Of a DNA stretch of 39,911 nt, positions 29,301-34,514 are shown one piece after another. The stretch is taken from positions 1-39,911 of the forward strand of contig CAKSAN010000020.1 of assembly GCA_934436435.1 (NCBI GenBank). The letters run 5' to 3'. Positions within the stretch are counted from its first letter, which is position 1; each line of letters starts with the position of its first letter. Source of the stretch: an uncultured Acetatifactor sp. (lineage in GTDB: Bacteria; Bacillota; Clostridia; Lachnospirales; Lachnospiraceae). The position numbers and the translations under genes were made by a program. The notes under the pieces are model-generated. The model did no database searches and was not told the origin of the DNA. It saw only the letters and a list, made by a program, of their open reading frames with translations.

Positions 29301-29757
29301 TATGGAAGAATACCGGAAAGAAATGCCGGAACTGACACTGGGAATGTACGTCGATATCTCCATATTCATGAAGATCGGGGAAGGCGACTGGAACGCCGTT
29401 GCCCGGACAAAGGAACCGGTAGAAGTGGTGATCGGCATTCCGGACGAGCTGCAAAGCGATGGCAGGACATTTTACATTATCCGCGCTCACGAAGGACAAT
29501 ATACGCTTTTAGCGGATATGGACGATGAACCGGATACCATAACCATCTGTACGGATATGTTCTCCACCTATGCGATTGCTTACGAACAGGTGGGGGGGAC
29601 AGGAGAAAACCATGAGTGCGGACTGTGTCACATCTGTCCGACCTTCCTTGGAATCTGTTACTTTGTGTGGCTGGCGGTTATCCTTGCGGTAGTTTTGAGT
29701 ATTTGGATCGTTCTTCTGAGAAACAGGGGAGAGAAGGAAGAACGGGAGGAATCATAA
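20383..29757 (+). CDS. Giant multi-domain Ig-like surface protein
   Basis: About 3,124 residues. The N-terminus is basic, with a membrane segment at about 48-67 and a second hydrophobic stretch ending VFTSVDFTVFAA that looks like a signal or anchor. Then follow an Asp/Glu-rich region, a long chain of Ig-like or bacterial adhesin modules (recurring NGxYxxxxTDxxGN and DxxGNVS motifs), a Calx-beta-like module (about 924-1020), and an InlB/Flg_new-type repeat at about 2339-2412 (DANGG ... GYALEGWYRD ... TLYAKW). Residues 1864-2186 and 2418-2743 are related copies. A Pro-Thr hexapeptide array (about 2755-2857), a folded domain, a Cys cluster (CGLCHIC), one membrane helix and a charged tail end it; there is no LPXTG motif. 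Likely a surface adhesin or stalk. Start is uncertain: ATGs at 20320, 20371 and 20383 are in frame, and GGAAAGG lies 13 nt before 20383. Confidence 0.88.
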   Translation: MKRQIAKREQYEKLHAACEPFRRAKSETIRTLAGIGRRYRMLRYPIWIVLVAYIFIYNVILYGCIQWKVREKTARGVALVTTVALVFTSVDFTVFAAVGSDGNGTKEQGVITAFADLDESLEVQSLPVGAEESEIRFPETLTVTLETKSEEETAAPEEGTVSQNLVPDDSDGSASQPVTAGAAEPDGREDSTEVTVAVTWENRTADSFDSSAAENCYVYLPVIPEDYVVAEGVSLPQITVTIAGQSGENPAEEKSAGLFALLENLPDPLTYLASGEPDEAMIDLEQLSAAREALDEWLAESGADDAENNSALSGEDRERLSELIRRLEGLEHIRDTETDCMDEECPYHYPEMIQQRMAENEIPQMLTLADLVEEYGVEIPNAPIAVQTFAVQNTVTHPQTLMLTEDNENNSHTGKADGDIDVIMSSWKSVHPIELAFTLDELPTQSAYLAIKAYDVDEDLGETDYVYLNDDIYLPMDQENSHKKKYNNETIGYLAGTNNTWNTTVLEIPLDKLKKGKNVISVTVASSWVVTVDWMQLILDGGAADPNIQEFSLKLQNAVTEDGQVTVESLVTVRQTGNKQYTTEYVLTQEETGNALDACFGQVRATEEIALGMPLDSPSGVYKITGILKDPTTEEIKATDSVSFYFMQGLGIGPKVSYTLSPDVLTKTDVEITVSAEAVPEMGITDVTVPETSRVVSENGEYSFTINYKLNGNNTSASYKVKVDNIDKTAPTITYSTVTVLEDEAQATVEKLFAEALSVSDNRKLADKPLSYTIPANVSDLPGSKTVTVTATDAVGNTSKENCTITVTAKPLELKLSTLTAVSGSKDQYSLKAVLTHTGADTITETGFVWGIVPAPTLELNNGSVTTSSAVTKKNGNLSATATGLVSGVEYYARAYAKVTASDGSTKVIYSEAKDFGFGIPSYGTFSLQGISTNSKTTTFTIKRTGGTDGEQTVYYRTVNGSAIGGTHFIHVQGSLTFADGETSKTVTVTELGVTSAYNGKAGTRYSNADRTYSLEIYRVEGGGKIDEAMRSKTRTMKMDSNYAIDRAIYTTEKSRVDVADTTKVNGKMIQDSSKEQGATNSNVRFLTNRDNVENYHTKSSLSDYYTDSNQLEYLQNTASGWYYRYQLKAYEGADCYEHAYLGNLEVPNEHINLIDDKGNVAENGVVRGVSGQLWACNFELTGSTEKTFLFPSNKTGGKGKDYPTNISNTADSYDNNTWVKLGVYETCYAYFGASGASYDSWYVDGLTSYVMVQDEKEPQLLGVAPMAKGTYLPGDPITVALVFDEIVDSTNSTLNSNLTITTNVGTLTYAGGANTNVLYFTGKVSDTSLNGNNALQVKSISSTAGIKDMCNATGTTPSITGNTNVIVDNSKPKVTITAADASSALPRHQATIKATGAKTVQYAWTKDTKMPAYGWQDTTSGTQLTESRGTAGATETWYLHVLATASSGASTHTSKAFTFMQPAITGVSVKAGTAVASADVADVWKPAKYIVVQYAGAQTSGTKITFAGPTSSSTTITKSSGTTYLKVTQNGTYTVTLTDGYGNVISKTIEVQKIDTLKPTVTIRSGSSTATETVYHELNLAVFPEDAGGSGVTKVEYAWTNTTTAPSSWTVLTTGTDGSYQAEYTAKETAKTAKYLQVRVTDGAGNVSTVVRSGPYYMMKPATGNGLPSITVTGNPTAWEKSAVLTWTAKKGTETNAGNIKSVYTPDGIQSIASGSGDTTGKCTVTKNGVYIFLVTDEYGNSVSAEVLVNNIDNEVPKLEKLECSVSTDGKTGTIQLIGATDDCTAIYDAKGNCINHGGSGIQTMQYRGQNETEWKTLTGNSFTVTENGKYVVRLTDNLGNVSKEYSVEMTMIDTQAPALTAAVEKGVSANADGWYNAAALHITLTYSDNVGTEKLYGKVDDGDFAEISGISTASGTIFTKTYDCTEGVHTYTFKAEDAAGNVTTSDPVIVKWDKTKPVIGEITFEQKAANILDWIIGKESLILCIPVTEEGSGAEEISYTIMPTSGIAQAATAKLNKDGLAKIVLSADWKGKITDIRCTDEAGNVSDTKSVTGAANGIIVENNPPEITFMAADMTDPANPKPGEGLSENYYEETAVPTVYVLVTDADDAGITAGINDISYTINSGAPQKVNGSFDTTLKGSYGFTIPLAGKTGIVNVTVNASDYAGNTAEKTVVVRIKEKEEKPAPASDYRKEQINGLIPGTAYVVEGETLSADGQGCITIKEGWFGRTIRIYKKGTENTSDSDEAELPIAKRPEIPSVSAGDETIKGKKDGTLSGVSATMEYSIDGGANWIPVDSGEITGGCLSGLAAGEVLVRVKATDTAPHGEQGQVTIAEGRTLTVAFDANGGSTVANVTGKAWKDTVDRPQEPMKEGYALEGWYRDNTFTTAWHFAGETDEDYLTQDVTLYAKWRDVAKPELDAVPADHKDAGKWYRELAIQLTYSDNEGVTGLSVQKDGGAYTELAMESGTPQGSRQYQLLFDGLEEGEHTYTFKAVDAAGNETVTDALTAKLDTTKPQLGDAAFNEGYKNFWNWIIRKDSLEITVPIIETGSGIDNVNYTLIPETGNAENSGTTGQATVKKVFGGENADYTAVIYVAPDFKGKIRIAATDNVGNVSDTKTIGTDGSGIHGVIVEDNAPEITFSVNGSAALAEEYEEVPTVAVTVKDDGGNAVSAGLASVTYRVNNGAENTLQEDFVISLKAEAAFTIPAEKIPSDVGEITIVVRATDNAGNQSEKSLTVRIHTGGTIVDPPEPPEPPKPTETPKPTETPKPTGTPGPMETPEPTETPEPTETPKPTETPKPTETPGPTETPESSETPEPTETPGPTETPKPTETPKPTETPKPTETPKPSASPRPTPDTSEAGQIVEESSGRQEGQPSEKEDAQSIPAATDQGKDMADTGTTLKLGDGTVIVRVVCDEQGHTAEVADTAAVADAVLTPEQMQIVTGGETIEIRIDVKDISGNVSERDKSVIENGMEEYRKEMPELTLGMYVDISIFMKIGEGDWNAVARTKEPVEVVIGIPDELQSDGRTFYIIRAHEGQYTLLADMDDEPDTITICTDMFSTYAIAYEQVGGTGENHECGLCHICPTFLGICYFVWLAVILAVVLSIWIVLLRNRGEKEEREES
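28648..28953 (+). repeat. 18-bp tandem repeat array coding Pro-Thr-Glu-Thr-Pro-Lys
   Basis: About 17 in-frame copies of an 18-bp unit (consensus CCGAAACCTACGGAGACA) inside the giant gene encode PKPTET-like hexapeptides, with variants PGPMET, PESSET and PKPSAS. Some adjacent units are identical at DNA level, so copy number could change by slippage without shifting the frame. It forms an extended rigid spacer before the last domain and the membrane anchor. Confidence 0.93.
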
Positions 29758-29776
29758 AACAGCATAAGAAAAGGGA

Positions 29777-29812
29777 AAACGGGTGGTAACGTGACAGTTA
29801 CCACTCGTTTTT
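29777..29812 (+). terminator. Rho-independent terminator of the giant gene
   Basis: AAACGGGTGGTAAC (29777-29790) pairs with GTTACCACTCGTTT (29797-29810), a 14-bp stem with one G-U, a GTGACA loop and a short T-run, 20 bp after the stop codon. Confidence 0.9.
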
Positions 29813-30035
29813 GATGTGTGGTGCTATAGATACCATGGTAATAACCCGGCAGCAGCGGTGGGGATGGGAAACTATGCGTTGCGGAGAGTATTCCCGAGAA
29901 CAGATGCCATAAGGAAACAGTTGGAAACAGTTCCGAAACCGGAAAACGGGAAAATAGGTTAAATAACTTCAAGAGAACCTGTCCTTTTGTAACTATTGTA
30001 TAGAAATAAAAGAGGAATTTGTGTAAAAAGGCGCA
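29813..30035. other. Non-coding stretch upstream of the lacI-type gene
   Basis: Part of the 435-bp gap after the giant gene. It contains the short palindrome TACCATGGTA and a doubled GGAAACAGTT. A 24-codon frame from the ATG in that palindrome has no ribosome site and is not called. I see nothing else before the promoter at 30036. Confidence 0.4.
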
Positions 30036-30064
30036 TTGAAAGACCCTTCACAAGATGCTACTAT
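30036..30064 (+). promoter_or_regulatory. Promoter of the LacI-family regulator gene
   Basis: TTGAAA (30036-30041), 17 bp, TACTAT (30059-30064). Two operator-like boxes follow within the leader (30081-30088 and 30121-30128). Confidence 0.65.
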
Positions 30065-30080
30065 AAGCATGAACAATCGT

Positions 30081-30128
30081 TTGCGCACAAAAATATGGCA
30101 AAAAACATGGAAATAGCAAATTGCGCAA
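30081..30128. promoter_or_regulatory. Two LacI-type operator boxes in the regulator's own leader
   Basis: TTGCGCAC (30081-30088) and the perfect 8-bp palindrome TTGCGCAA (30121-30128) are 40 bp apart, close to four helical turns. The first continues as TGCGCACAA, matching the right half of the importer operators; the second equals their left eight bases. This suggests autoregulation by the encoded LacI-family protein. Confidence 0.6.
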
Positions 30129-30149
30129 AGAACGAGGCGGATAGTGTGT

Positions 30150-30187
30150 CTGCAATCTGAGGATTGCAGGTCACGGAAAGGCGTGAC
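30150..30187 (+). other. Twin hairpins in the regulator's 5' leader, SD in the loop
   Basis: CTGCAATC-TGAG-GATTGCAG (30150-30169) is followed at once by GTCACG-GAAAGG-CGTGAC (30170-30187). The ribosome-site-like GGAAAGG lies mostly in the second loop, 11 nt before the ATG at 30193. This could stabilise the mRNA or tune translation. Confidence 0.6.
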
Positions 30188-30192
30188 ATAGT

Positions 30193-31209
30193 ATGAATAA
30201 TAATTCTGGGAATGACAAGACGATGACGATCCATGATGTGGCGAGAGAACTGGGGGTGTCTGCAAGTACGGTCTCAAGGGCAATTTCAGGGAAAGGACGT
30301 ATCGGTGCCGCTACCAGGGACCGGATCCTGGAATATATCGAGGAACACGGTTTTTATCCCAATGCCGCAGCACAGAGTCTGGCACAGTCCAAGACCAATA
30401 ATATTGCCATTATTCTGCCGGAGGTCAATACTCTGGTGGATATGCCTTTCTTCCATACCTGTATGTATGGAGTGGAAGAGGTGGCACAGGCTAATGATTA
30501 TGACATTATTGTGGTAACCACGAACGGAAACGATACCAAACCACTGGAGCGTCTGATCAAAAACCGTAAAGTGGACGGAATGATCCTTACCAGGACTTAT
30601 GAGAACGACAAATATGTAAAATTTCTGAAACAAAAGCAGATTCCCTTCGTGGCAGTGGGAAAATTTCCGGATGATGATGTGGTACAGGTAGACCATGATA
30701 ATGTGGGAGCCTGTAAGGAGCTTGTGACAGTGTTGTTTGCTAAGGGGATCCAGAATATTGCCTATCTTGGAAGCAATATGGAGCAGATGGTAAACCGCTG
30801 CAGGTATCAGGGATATGAGGAAGCCTACCGCAAGGGAAAACGGAAGCTGAATGCGGATCTGGTCTATACGGATTTAAGCAATAAGGCTATGGTGGAAAAG
30901 GCCGTGGAAGAATTGAGAAAGAGCGGCGTGGAGTGCATTCTGTGCCAGGATGACTATATCTGCGATGAAGTCGTGCGGAAACTTTCGCGTATGGGCGTGC
31001 GGATCCCTGACCAGATGAAGGTGGCATCCTGCCATTACAGCCGGATACTGGAAAATTATCCTGTTACGATCACATCTTTGAAATTCAATATCACCGAGCT
31101 GGGCAGAAGATCCTGTCAGGTGCTGTTGGATATGATCCATGGGAAAACAGTTCCGGACAAAACACTTCTGGATTATGAGATCATTCTGAAGGAGTCTACG
31201 AAGGGCTGA
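30193..31209 (+). CDS. LacI/GalR-family transcriptional regulator
   Basis: A 338-residue repressor of usual LacI length. The N-terminal helix-turn-helix is TIHDVARELGVSASTVSRAIS (about 12-32), followed by the hinge segment NAAAQSLAQSKTNNIAIILP. The periplasmic-binding-protein-like sugar domain (about 65-330) includes FFHTCMYGVEEVA and DGMILTR. It lies directly upstream of the oligosaccharide importer. Recurrent TTGYGCAA-type boxes at its own promoter and the importer promoter fit a local repressor released by imported sugar. The inducer is probably a galacto-oligosaccharide, inferred from the GH53 gene in the operon. Confidence 0.93.
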   Translation: MNNNSGNDKTMTIHDVARELGVSASTVSRAISGKGRIGAATRDRILEYIEEHGFYPNAAAQSLAQSKTNNIAIILPEVNTLVDMPFFHTCMYGVEEVAQANDYDIIVVTTNGNDTKPLERLIKNRKVDGMILTRTYENDKYVKFLKQKQIPFVAVGKFPDDDVVQVDHDNVGACKELVTVLFAKGIQNIAYLGSNMEQMVNRCRYQGYEEAYRKGKRKLNADLVYTDLSNKAMVEKAVEELRKSGVECILCQDDYICDEVVRKLSRMGVRIPDQMKVASCHYSRILENYPVTITSLKFNITELGRRSCQVLLDMIHGKTVPDKTLLDYEIILKESTKG

Positions 31210-31232
31210 TTTTGATGACGAAAGCCATGAGC

Positions 31233-31249
31233 CAGAAAAACGTTTTCTG
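31233..31249. promoter_or_regulatory. cre-like palindrome
   Basis: CAGAAAAACGTTTTCTG contains the perfect core AAAACGTTTT (31237-31246) centred on CG, as in LacI/CcpA-class operators. The right half matches the cre consensus except for its last base; the left half matches poorly. It lies 25 bp after the regulator stop. It may give catabolite control of the importer operon or belong to another LacI-family protein. Confidence 0.4.
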
Positions 31250-31341
31250 AAATTTTCTTCAAAAAATGAAGAAAAAAACTACTGTTGCGAAAAAATAAGG
31301 TATACAGAAAACCCAGTAAAATCAAGGCTTTCAGAACACAG

Positions 31342-31358
31342 TTGTGCAAAGTGCACAA
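31342..31358. promoter_or_regulatory. Importer operator O1 (upstream)
   Basis: TTGTGCAAAGTGCACAA is an inverted repeat (TTGTGC-N5-GCACAA) that matches the 17-bp site at 31438-31454 in 14 of 17 positions. It ends 32 bp before the -35 box. Centres of the two sites are 96 bp apart, about nine turns, as for repression by DNA looping. Confidence 0.7.
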
Positions 31359-31390
31359 TTTTAAGATTCAATATCAGTCATTATTATAAA

Positions 31391-31419
31391 TTGACAACAT
31401 AAGGAAATGTTGCTACACT
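31391..31419 (+). promoter_or_regulatory. Strong promoter of the oligosaccharide importer operon
   Basis: TTGACA (31391-31396), 17 bp, TACACT (31414-31419). It is flanked by two copies of the same 17-bp operator. Confidence 0.85.
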
Positions 31420-31437
31420 ATTATCGTAGACAAGCGG

Positions 31438-31454
31438 TTGCGCAATGCGCACAA
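31438..31454. promoter_or_regulatory. Importer operator O2 (downstream)
   Basis: TTGCGCAATGCGCACAA has the same plan as O1 (consensus TTGYGCAAWGYGCACAA) and lies just after the expected transcription start, where binding would block the polymerase. It contains the palindrome TTGCGCAA also seen in the regulator's leader. Confidence 0.7.
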
Positions 31455-31484
31455 ACTTGCAAAACAAAACAGGAGGATAACAAA

Positions 31485-32825
31485 ATGAAAAAGTTAGTCG
31501 CTTTAGCAATGTCACTGACTATGGCATTCTCTCTGGTAGCTTGTGGAAACTCTGATGCTTCTGCAAATGCCGGAACAGATACCGCATCAACTTCCGCAGC
31601 AGCAACCACCGAGGCTGCACAGCAGACCGCTCCCGCTGAGAAGCAGGACGTCACCCTGAGAATCTGGGGTGCAGAGGAAGATCAGACCATGTTACAGGGC
31701 ATGATCGATTCCTTCAAGGAGCACTATGCAGATTATGCAAACTTCGATATCCAGCTGGGTACCGAGTCTGAGTCCACAGCTAAGGATACTGTTTTAGCCG
31801 ATATCGAGGCTGCTGCTGATGTGTATTCTTTCGCATCTGACCAGTTGATCGATCTGGTAAACGCAGGTGCACTGCAGTCCATCGATGAAATGGATGCAGC
31901 TCTGGAAGCTTACGCAGGCAAGAGCGTAGCTGATGTTAAGAGTGCAAATGCTCCCGGTTCTGTAGATGCAGCAACCAAGGATGGCACACTGTATGCATTC
32001 CCTATGAGTGCTGATAACGGTTATTTCTTATATTACAATTCTACTTTAGTAACTCCCGAAGATGCACAGAGCTGGGATACCTTACTTGCAGCAGCTGAGA
32101 AGGCTGGCAAGAAGGTTGGTATGACCTTTGCCTCCGGTTGGTATAACGCTTCCTTCTTCTATGGTGCAGGCTTCACTACCGCACTGAATGATGACGGCAG
32201 CACTGCTATGGACTGGAACGGTACCAGCGCTGATGGTGTTACCGGTGTACAGGTAGTACAGGCTATGCTGGGTATTGCCGGCAACAGCGCATTCCTTCCG
32301 ATCGCTGATGGTGACGTTTCCAACCAGATCGCTTCCGGCGACCTGTGTGCAGTAGTTTCCGGTACCTGGGATGCAACCGCAGCTCAGACCGCTTTCGGTG
32401 AGGGCTATGCAGCTACCAAGCTTCCTACCTATACCTGTGGCGACAAGCAGATCCAGCAGGGTTCCGTAGCAGGCTTCAAGCTGGTAGGTGTTAACAAGTA
32501 TTCTGCAAATGCAGGCTGGGCAACTCTGCTGGCTGACTGGATCACCAACGAAGACAATCAGGCAACACGTTTCGCAGAGAGAGAGATCGGACCTTCCAAC
32601 ATCAACGTTGCAGGTTCCGAGGAGGTTTCTTCCAATACCGCTATTGCGGCTCTGTCTGAGCAGTCCGCTTTTGGTGTAGTTCAGATCGTCGGTGGCAAGT
32701 ACTGGGATCCTGCCGCTACATTCGGTGAGAAGGTAGCTCAGGGTCAGCTGAAGGCTGATGATGAAGCCGGTATCCAGGCAGCACTGGATGAGCTGGTAGA
32801 AGGTGTTTCCGTACCCGCTGAATAA
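31485..32825 (+). CDS. Carbohydrate ABC transporter substrate-binding lipoprotein
   Basis: A 446-residue extracellular sugar receptor of the family-1 (MalE-like) type. The lipoprotein signal has lipobox LVAC with Cys20, then a Ser/Ala/Thr linker to about residue 50. The mature part opens with VTLRIWGAEEDQ and includes YSFASDQLIDL, LYAFPMSADNGYFLYYN and the C-terminal GPSNINVAGS segment. The ATG at 31485 follows AGGAGGA; upstream in-frame codons overlap the operator and are not used. Codons are strongly biased to GCA, GTA, ATC and CTG, as in a highly expressed gene. Partner permeases are downstream; no ATPase is in the operon, so a shared MsmX-type ATPase elsewhere is expected. Confidence 0.93.
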   Translation: MKKLVALAMSLTMAFSLVACGNSDASANAGTDTASTSAAATTEAAQQTAPAEKQDVTLRIWGAEEDQTMLQGMIDSFKEHYADYANFDIQLGTESESTAKDTVLADIEAAADVYSFASDQLIDLVNAGALQSIDEMDAALEAYAGKSVADVKSANAPGSVDAATKDGTLYAFPMSADNGYFLYYNSTLVTPEDAQSWDTLLAAAEKAGKKVGMTFASGWYNASFFYGAGFTTALNDDGSTAMDWNGTSADGVTGVQVVQAMLGIAGNSAFLPIADGDVSNQIASGDLCAVVSGTWDATAAQTAFGEGYAATKLPTYTCGDKQIQQGSVAGFKLVGVNKYSANAGWATLLADWITNEDNQATRFAEREIGPSNINVAGSEEVSSNTAIAALSEQSAFGVVQIVGGKYWDPAATFGEKVAQGQLKADDEAGIQAALDELVEGVSVPAE

Positions 32826-32874
32826 GTTTGGGAAGATGATCTGTTCCGGTTCTGTGACAAATGAATGATGAAAA

Positions 32875-32891
32875 CGTTCTGGTGCAGAACG
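32875..32891 (+). other. Small hairpin after the binding-protein gene
   Basis: CGTTCTG-GTG-CAGAACG is a perfect 7-bp stem with a 3-nt loop. It is the first of a series of RNA structures in the 264-bp gap before the permease gene. Confidence 0.6.
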
Positions 32892-32905
32892 AAGACAGAG
32901 AATAG

Positions 32906-32958
32906 AAAGGCGTCCTGAAGCTATGAACAATAACACGTAGTGGAGGGATGCCTTTTTT
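32906..32958 (+). terminator. Terminator between binding-protein and permease genes
   Basis: AAAGGCGTCC (32906-32915) pairs with GGATGCCTTT (32946-32955) with one G-U, an extended partly paired loop (CTATG/CGTAG) and a run of six T. Partial termination here would give more binding protein than permease. Full termination would require another promoter, which I do not see clearly. Confidence 0.75.
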
Positions 32959-32961
32959 ACA

Positions 32962-32973
32962 GGAAACGTTTCC
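32962..32973. promoter_or_regulatory. 12-bp perfect palindrome, cre/LacI-like
   Basis: GGAAACGTTTCC is centred on CG and shares the AAACGTTT core with the palindrome at 31237-31246. It follows directly on the terminator. It may be a CcpA or LacI-family site acting as a roadblock, or part of the local RNA structure. Confidence 0.4.
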
Positions 32974-33002
32974 GGTAAGCGGGTTCGACTCCTGCCTGCC
33001 GG
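32972..33002 (+). other. tRNA T-arm-like minihelix
   Basis: GCGGG-TTCGACT-CCTGC (32979-32995) has the stem size, 7-nt loop and GGTTCGA core of a tRNA T-arm. CCGG on each side (32972-32975 and 32999-33002) can pair to extend it. No D-arm, anticodon arm or CCA is present, so it is not a tRNA gene. It may be a tRNA or attachment-site relic or a structural mimic. Confidence 0.4.
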
Positions 33003-33007
33003 GTTAT

Positions 33008-33050
33008 GTAACTGGTCGGGTGAACGCGGGAAGGTGTTCGGAACAGTTAC
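33008..33050 (+). other. Long hairpin ahead of the permease gene
   Basis: GTAACTG (33008-33014) pairs perfectly with CAGTTAC (33044-33050), with GAAC/GTTC pairing inside. It lies 39 bp before the MalF-type start and could protect the 5' end of a processed permease mRNA. Confidence 0.55.
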
Positions 33051-33089
33051 TAAAATTTATATTAATATGAAGAAAGGAGAGGGCAGAGA

Positions 33090-34514
33090 ATGAAGAAGAA
33101 AAAGAGCGGAATCGGCGGATTCTTCAAGGAGTTCGGTGAAGCAGTCGTAAAAGGAGATCTGTTCGTAAAATTATCCCTGGTCTGGATGGGAGCAGGATAT
33201 ATCCGCAGAAAACAAATTATCAAAGGTATTTTAATGACTCTGCTCGAAGTGGCAGTCATTGTATTTACCTTTGGCTTTGCCATAGAGTATGTACGTGATT
33301 TTGGAACTTTGGGAACGGTTCAGCAGGAGACGGTTTTCAATATTGTGACCATGCAGAATGAATTCAACGATTATGACAACTCGTTTATGATCTTGTTGTT
33401 CTCCGTAGTCTCATTCGTAATCTGGTTTGCATTCCTGATGATCTGGCTTAAAAATGAAGTGACCGTTTACCGGCTTCAAAAAAAGGCACAGGCAGGAGTG
33501 CATATCAATACATTTGTAGAGGATCTGCAGCAGTTCAAGAATGACAAATTCTATATCACACTACTGACACTTCCTGTCATGGGTGTTGTTATTTTCACAA
33601 TCATTCCCCTGCTGATCCTGATCGCTGTTGCATTTACGAACTATGATCAGGGACATATGCCTCCGTCCGCTCTGTTCACTTGGGTGGGATTTACAAACTT
33701 CAAGAATCTGTTCTCCAGCGGTGGAATGACCATTACCTTTGGTTATGCCTTCCGTAAGATTTTGATCTGGACACTGGTATGGGCACTGTTTGCGACCTTT
33801 ACCACTTACCTCGGCGGTATCCTCTTGTCCCTGCTGATCAATAATAAGAGAACCAAGCTGCCGAAGCTGTGGAGAACTTTGTTCATTGTAACGATTGCAG
33901 TTCCTCAGTTTGTCTCCCTGCTTCTGGTCCGTAACTTCTTCGCTAACAACGGCATTATGAACACAATCTGTGCCAATGCTGGAATTACCCAGTGGCTGAG
34001 AGATATCGGTGCCATCAGTACCAGCTACATTCCGTTCCTGTCTGCTCCCGGATGGGCACATGTAATGATCATCCTGATCAATATCTGGATCGGTGTTCCT
34101 TACCAGATGCTGATCGCTACCGGTGTGTTGATGAATATTCCTTCTGACCAGCTGGAGAGTGCGAAGATCGATGGCGCTACTCCGATGCAGAGCTTTATTC
34201 ATATCACCATGCCGTATATGCTGTTCGTTACCGGTCCTTCTCTGGTAACGGATTTTGTCAAGAATATTAATAACTTTAACGTAATCTATCTGTTGACCCA
34301 GGGGGTATATACCACCACCAACCAGGCCATGGCGAACTCCCAGGCGAAGGAAGTGGACCTGTTGATCACCTGGCTGTTCAACCTGACACAGAGCTATTAC
34401 AACTACAAGATGGCATCCACCATCGGTATTATCGTGTTTATCCTTTGTGCGGTATTTACCCTCATTGCCTTCAGCAGATTCCTGAAGGGTGACAGAGAGG
34501 AGGCATTCCGTTAA
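33090..34514 (+). CDS. Sugar ABC transporter permease (MalF type)
   Basis: A 474-residue inner-membrane protein. The N-terminal 150 residues carry extra hydrophobic segments and a basic start (MKKKKSG), as in large MalF-type subunits; the core permease follows from about residue 155. The EAA loop reads LESAKIDGATPMQSFIHITM. AAAGGAGAGGGCAG precedes the start. It forms the channel with the MalG-type protein encoded next, whose ATG overlaps its TAA stop. Substrate is inferred to be beta-1,4-galacto-oligosaccharide from the GH53 gene. Confidence 0.93.
   Translation: MKKKKSGIGGFFKEFGEAVVKGDLFVKLSLVWMGAGYIRRKQIIKGILMTLLEVAVIVFTFGFAIEYVRDFGTLGTVQQETVFNIVTMQNEFNDYDNSFMILLFSVVSFVIWFAFLMIWLKNEVTVYRLQKKAQAGVHINTFVEDLQQFKNDKFYITLLTLPVMGVVIFTIIPLLILIAVAFTNYDQGHMPPSALFTWVGFTNFKNLFSSGGMTITFGYAFRKILIWTLVWALFATFTTYLGGILLSLLINNKRTKLPKLWRTLFIVTIAVPQFVSLLLVRNFFANNGIMNTICANAGITQWLRDIGAISTSYIPFLSAPGWAHVMIILINIWIGVPYQMLIATGVLMNIPSDQLESAKIDGATPMQSFIHITMPYMLFVTGPSLVTDFVKNINNFNVIYLLTQGVYTTTNQAMANSQAKEVDLLITWLFNLTQSYYNYKMASTIGIIVFILCAVFTLIAFSRFLKGDREEAFR

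Noticed and set aside
29500..29757. LPXTG sortase signal at the end of the giant protein
   Set aside because: No LPXTG or close variant precedes the hydrophobic helix; the end looks like a plain membrane anchor with a Cys cluster.
29835..29909. 24-codon open frame after the giant gene
   Set aside because: No ribosome site, no recognisable sequence, and it lies directly behind a terminator.
31407..31484. Upstream start for the sugar-binding lipoprotein
   Set aside because: The extra 26 codons would cover operator O2 and spoil the lipoprotein signal; AGGAGGA precedes the ATG at 31485.
32979..33002. tRNA gene
   Set aside because: Only a T-arm-like element is present; no D-arm, anticodon arm, matching 5' acceptor strand or CCA end.
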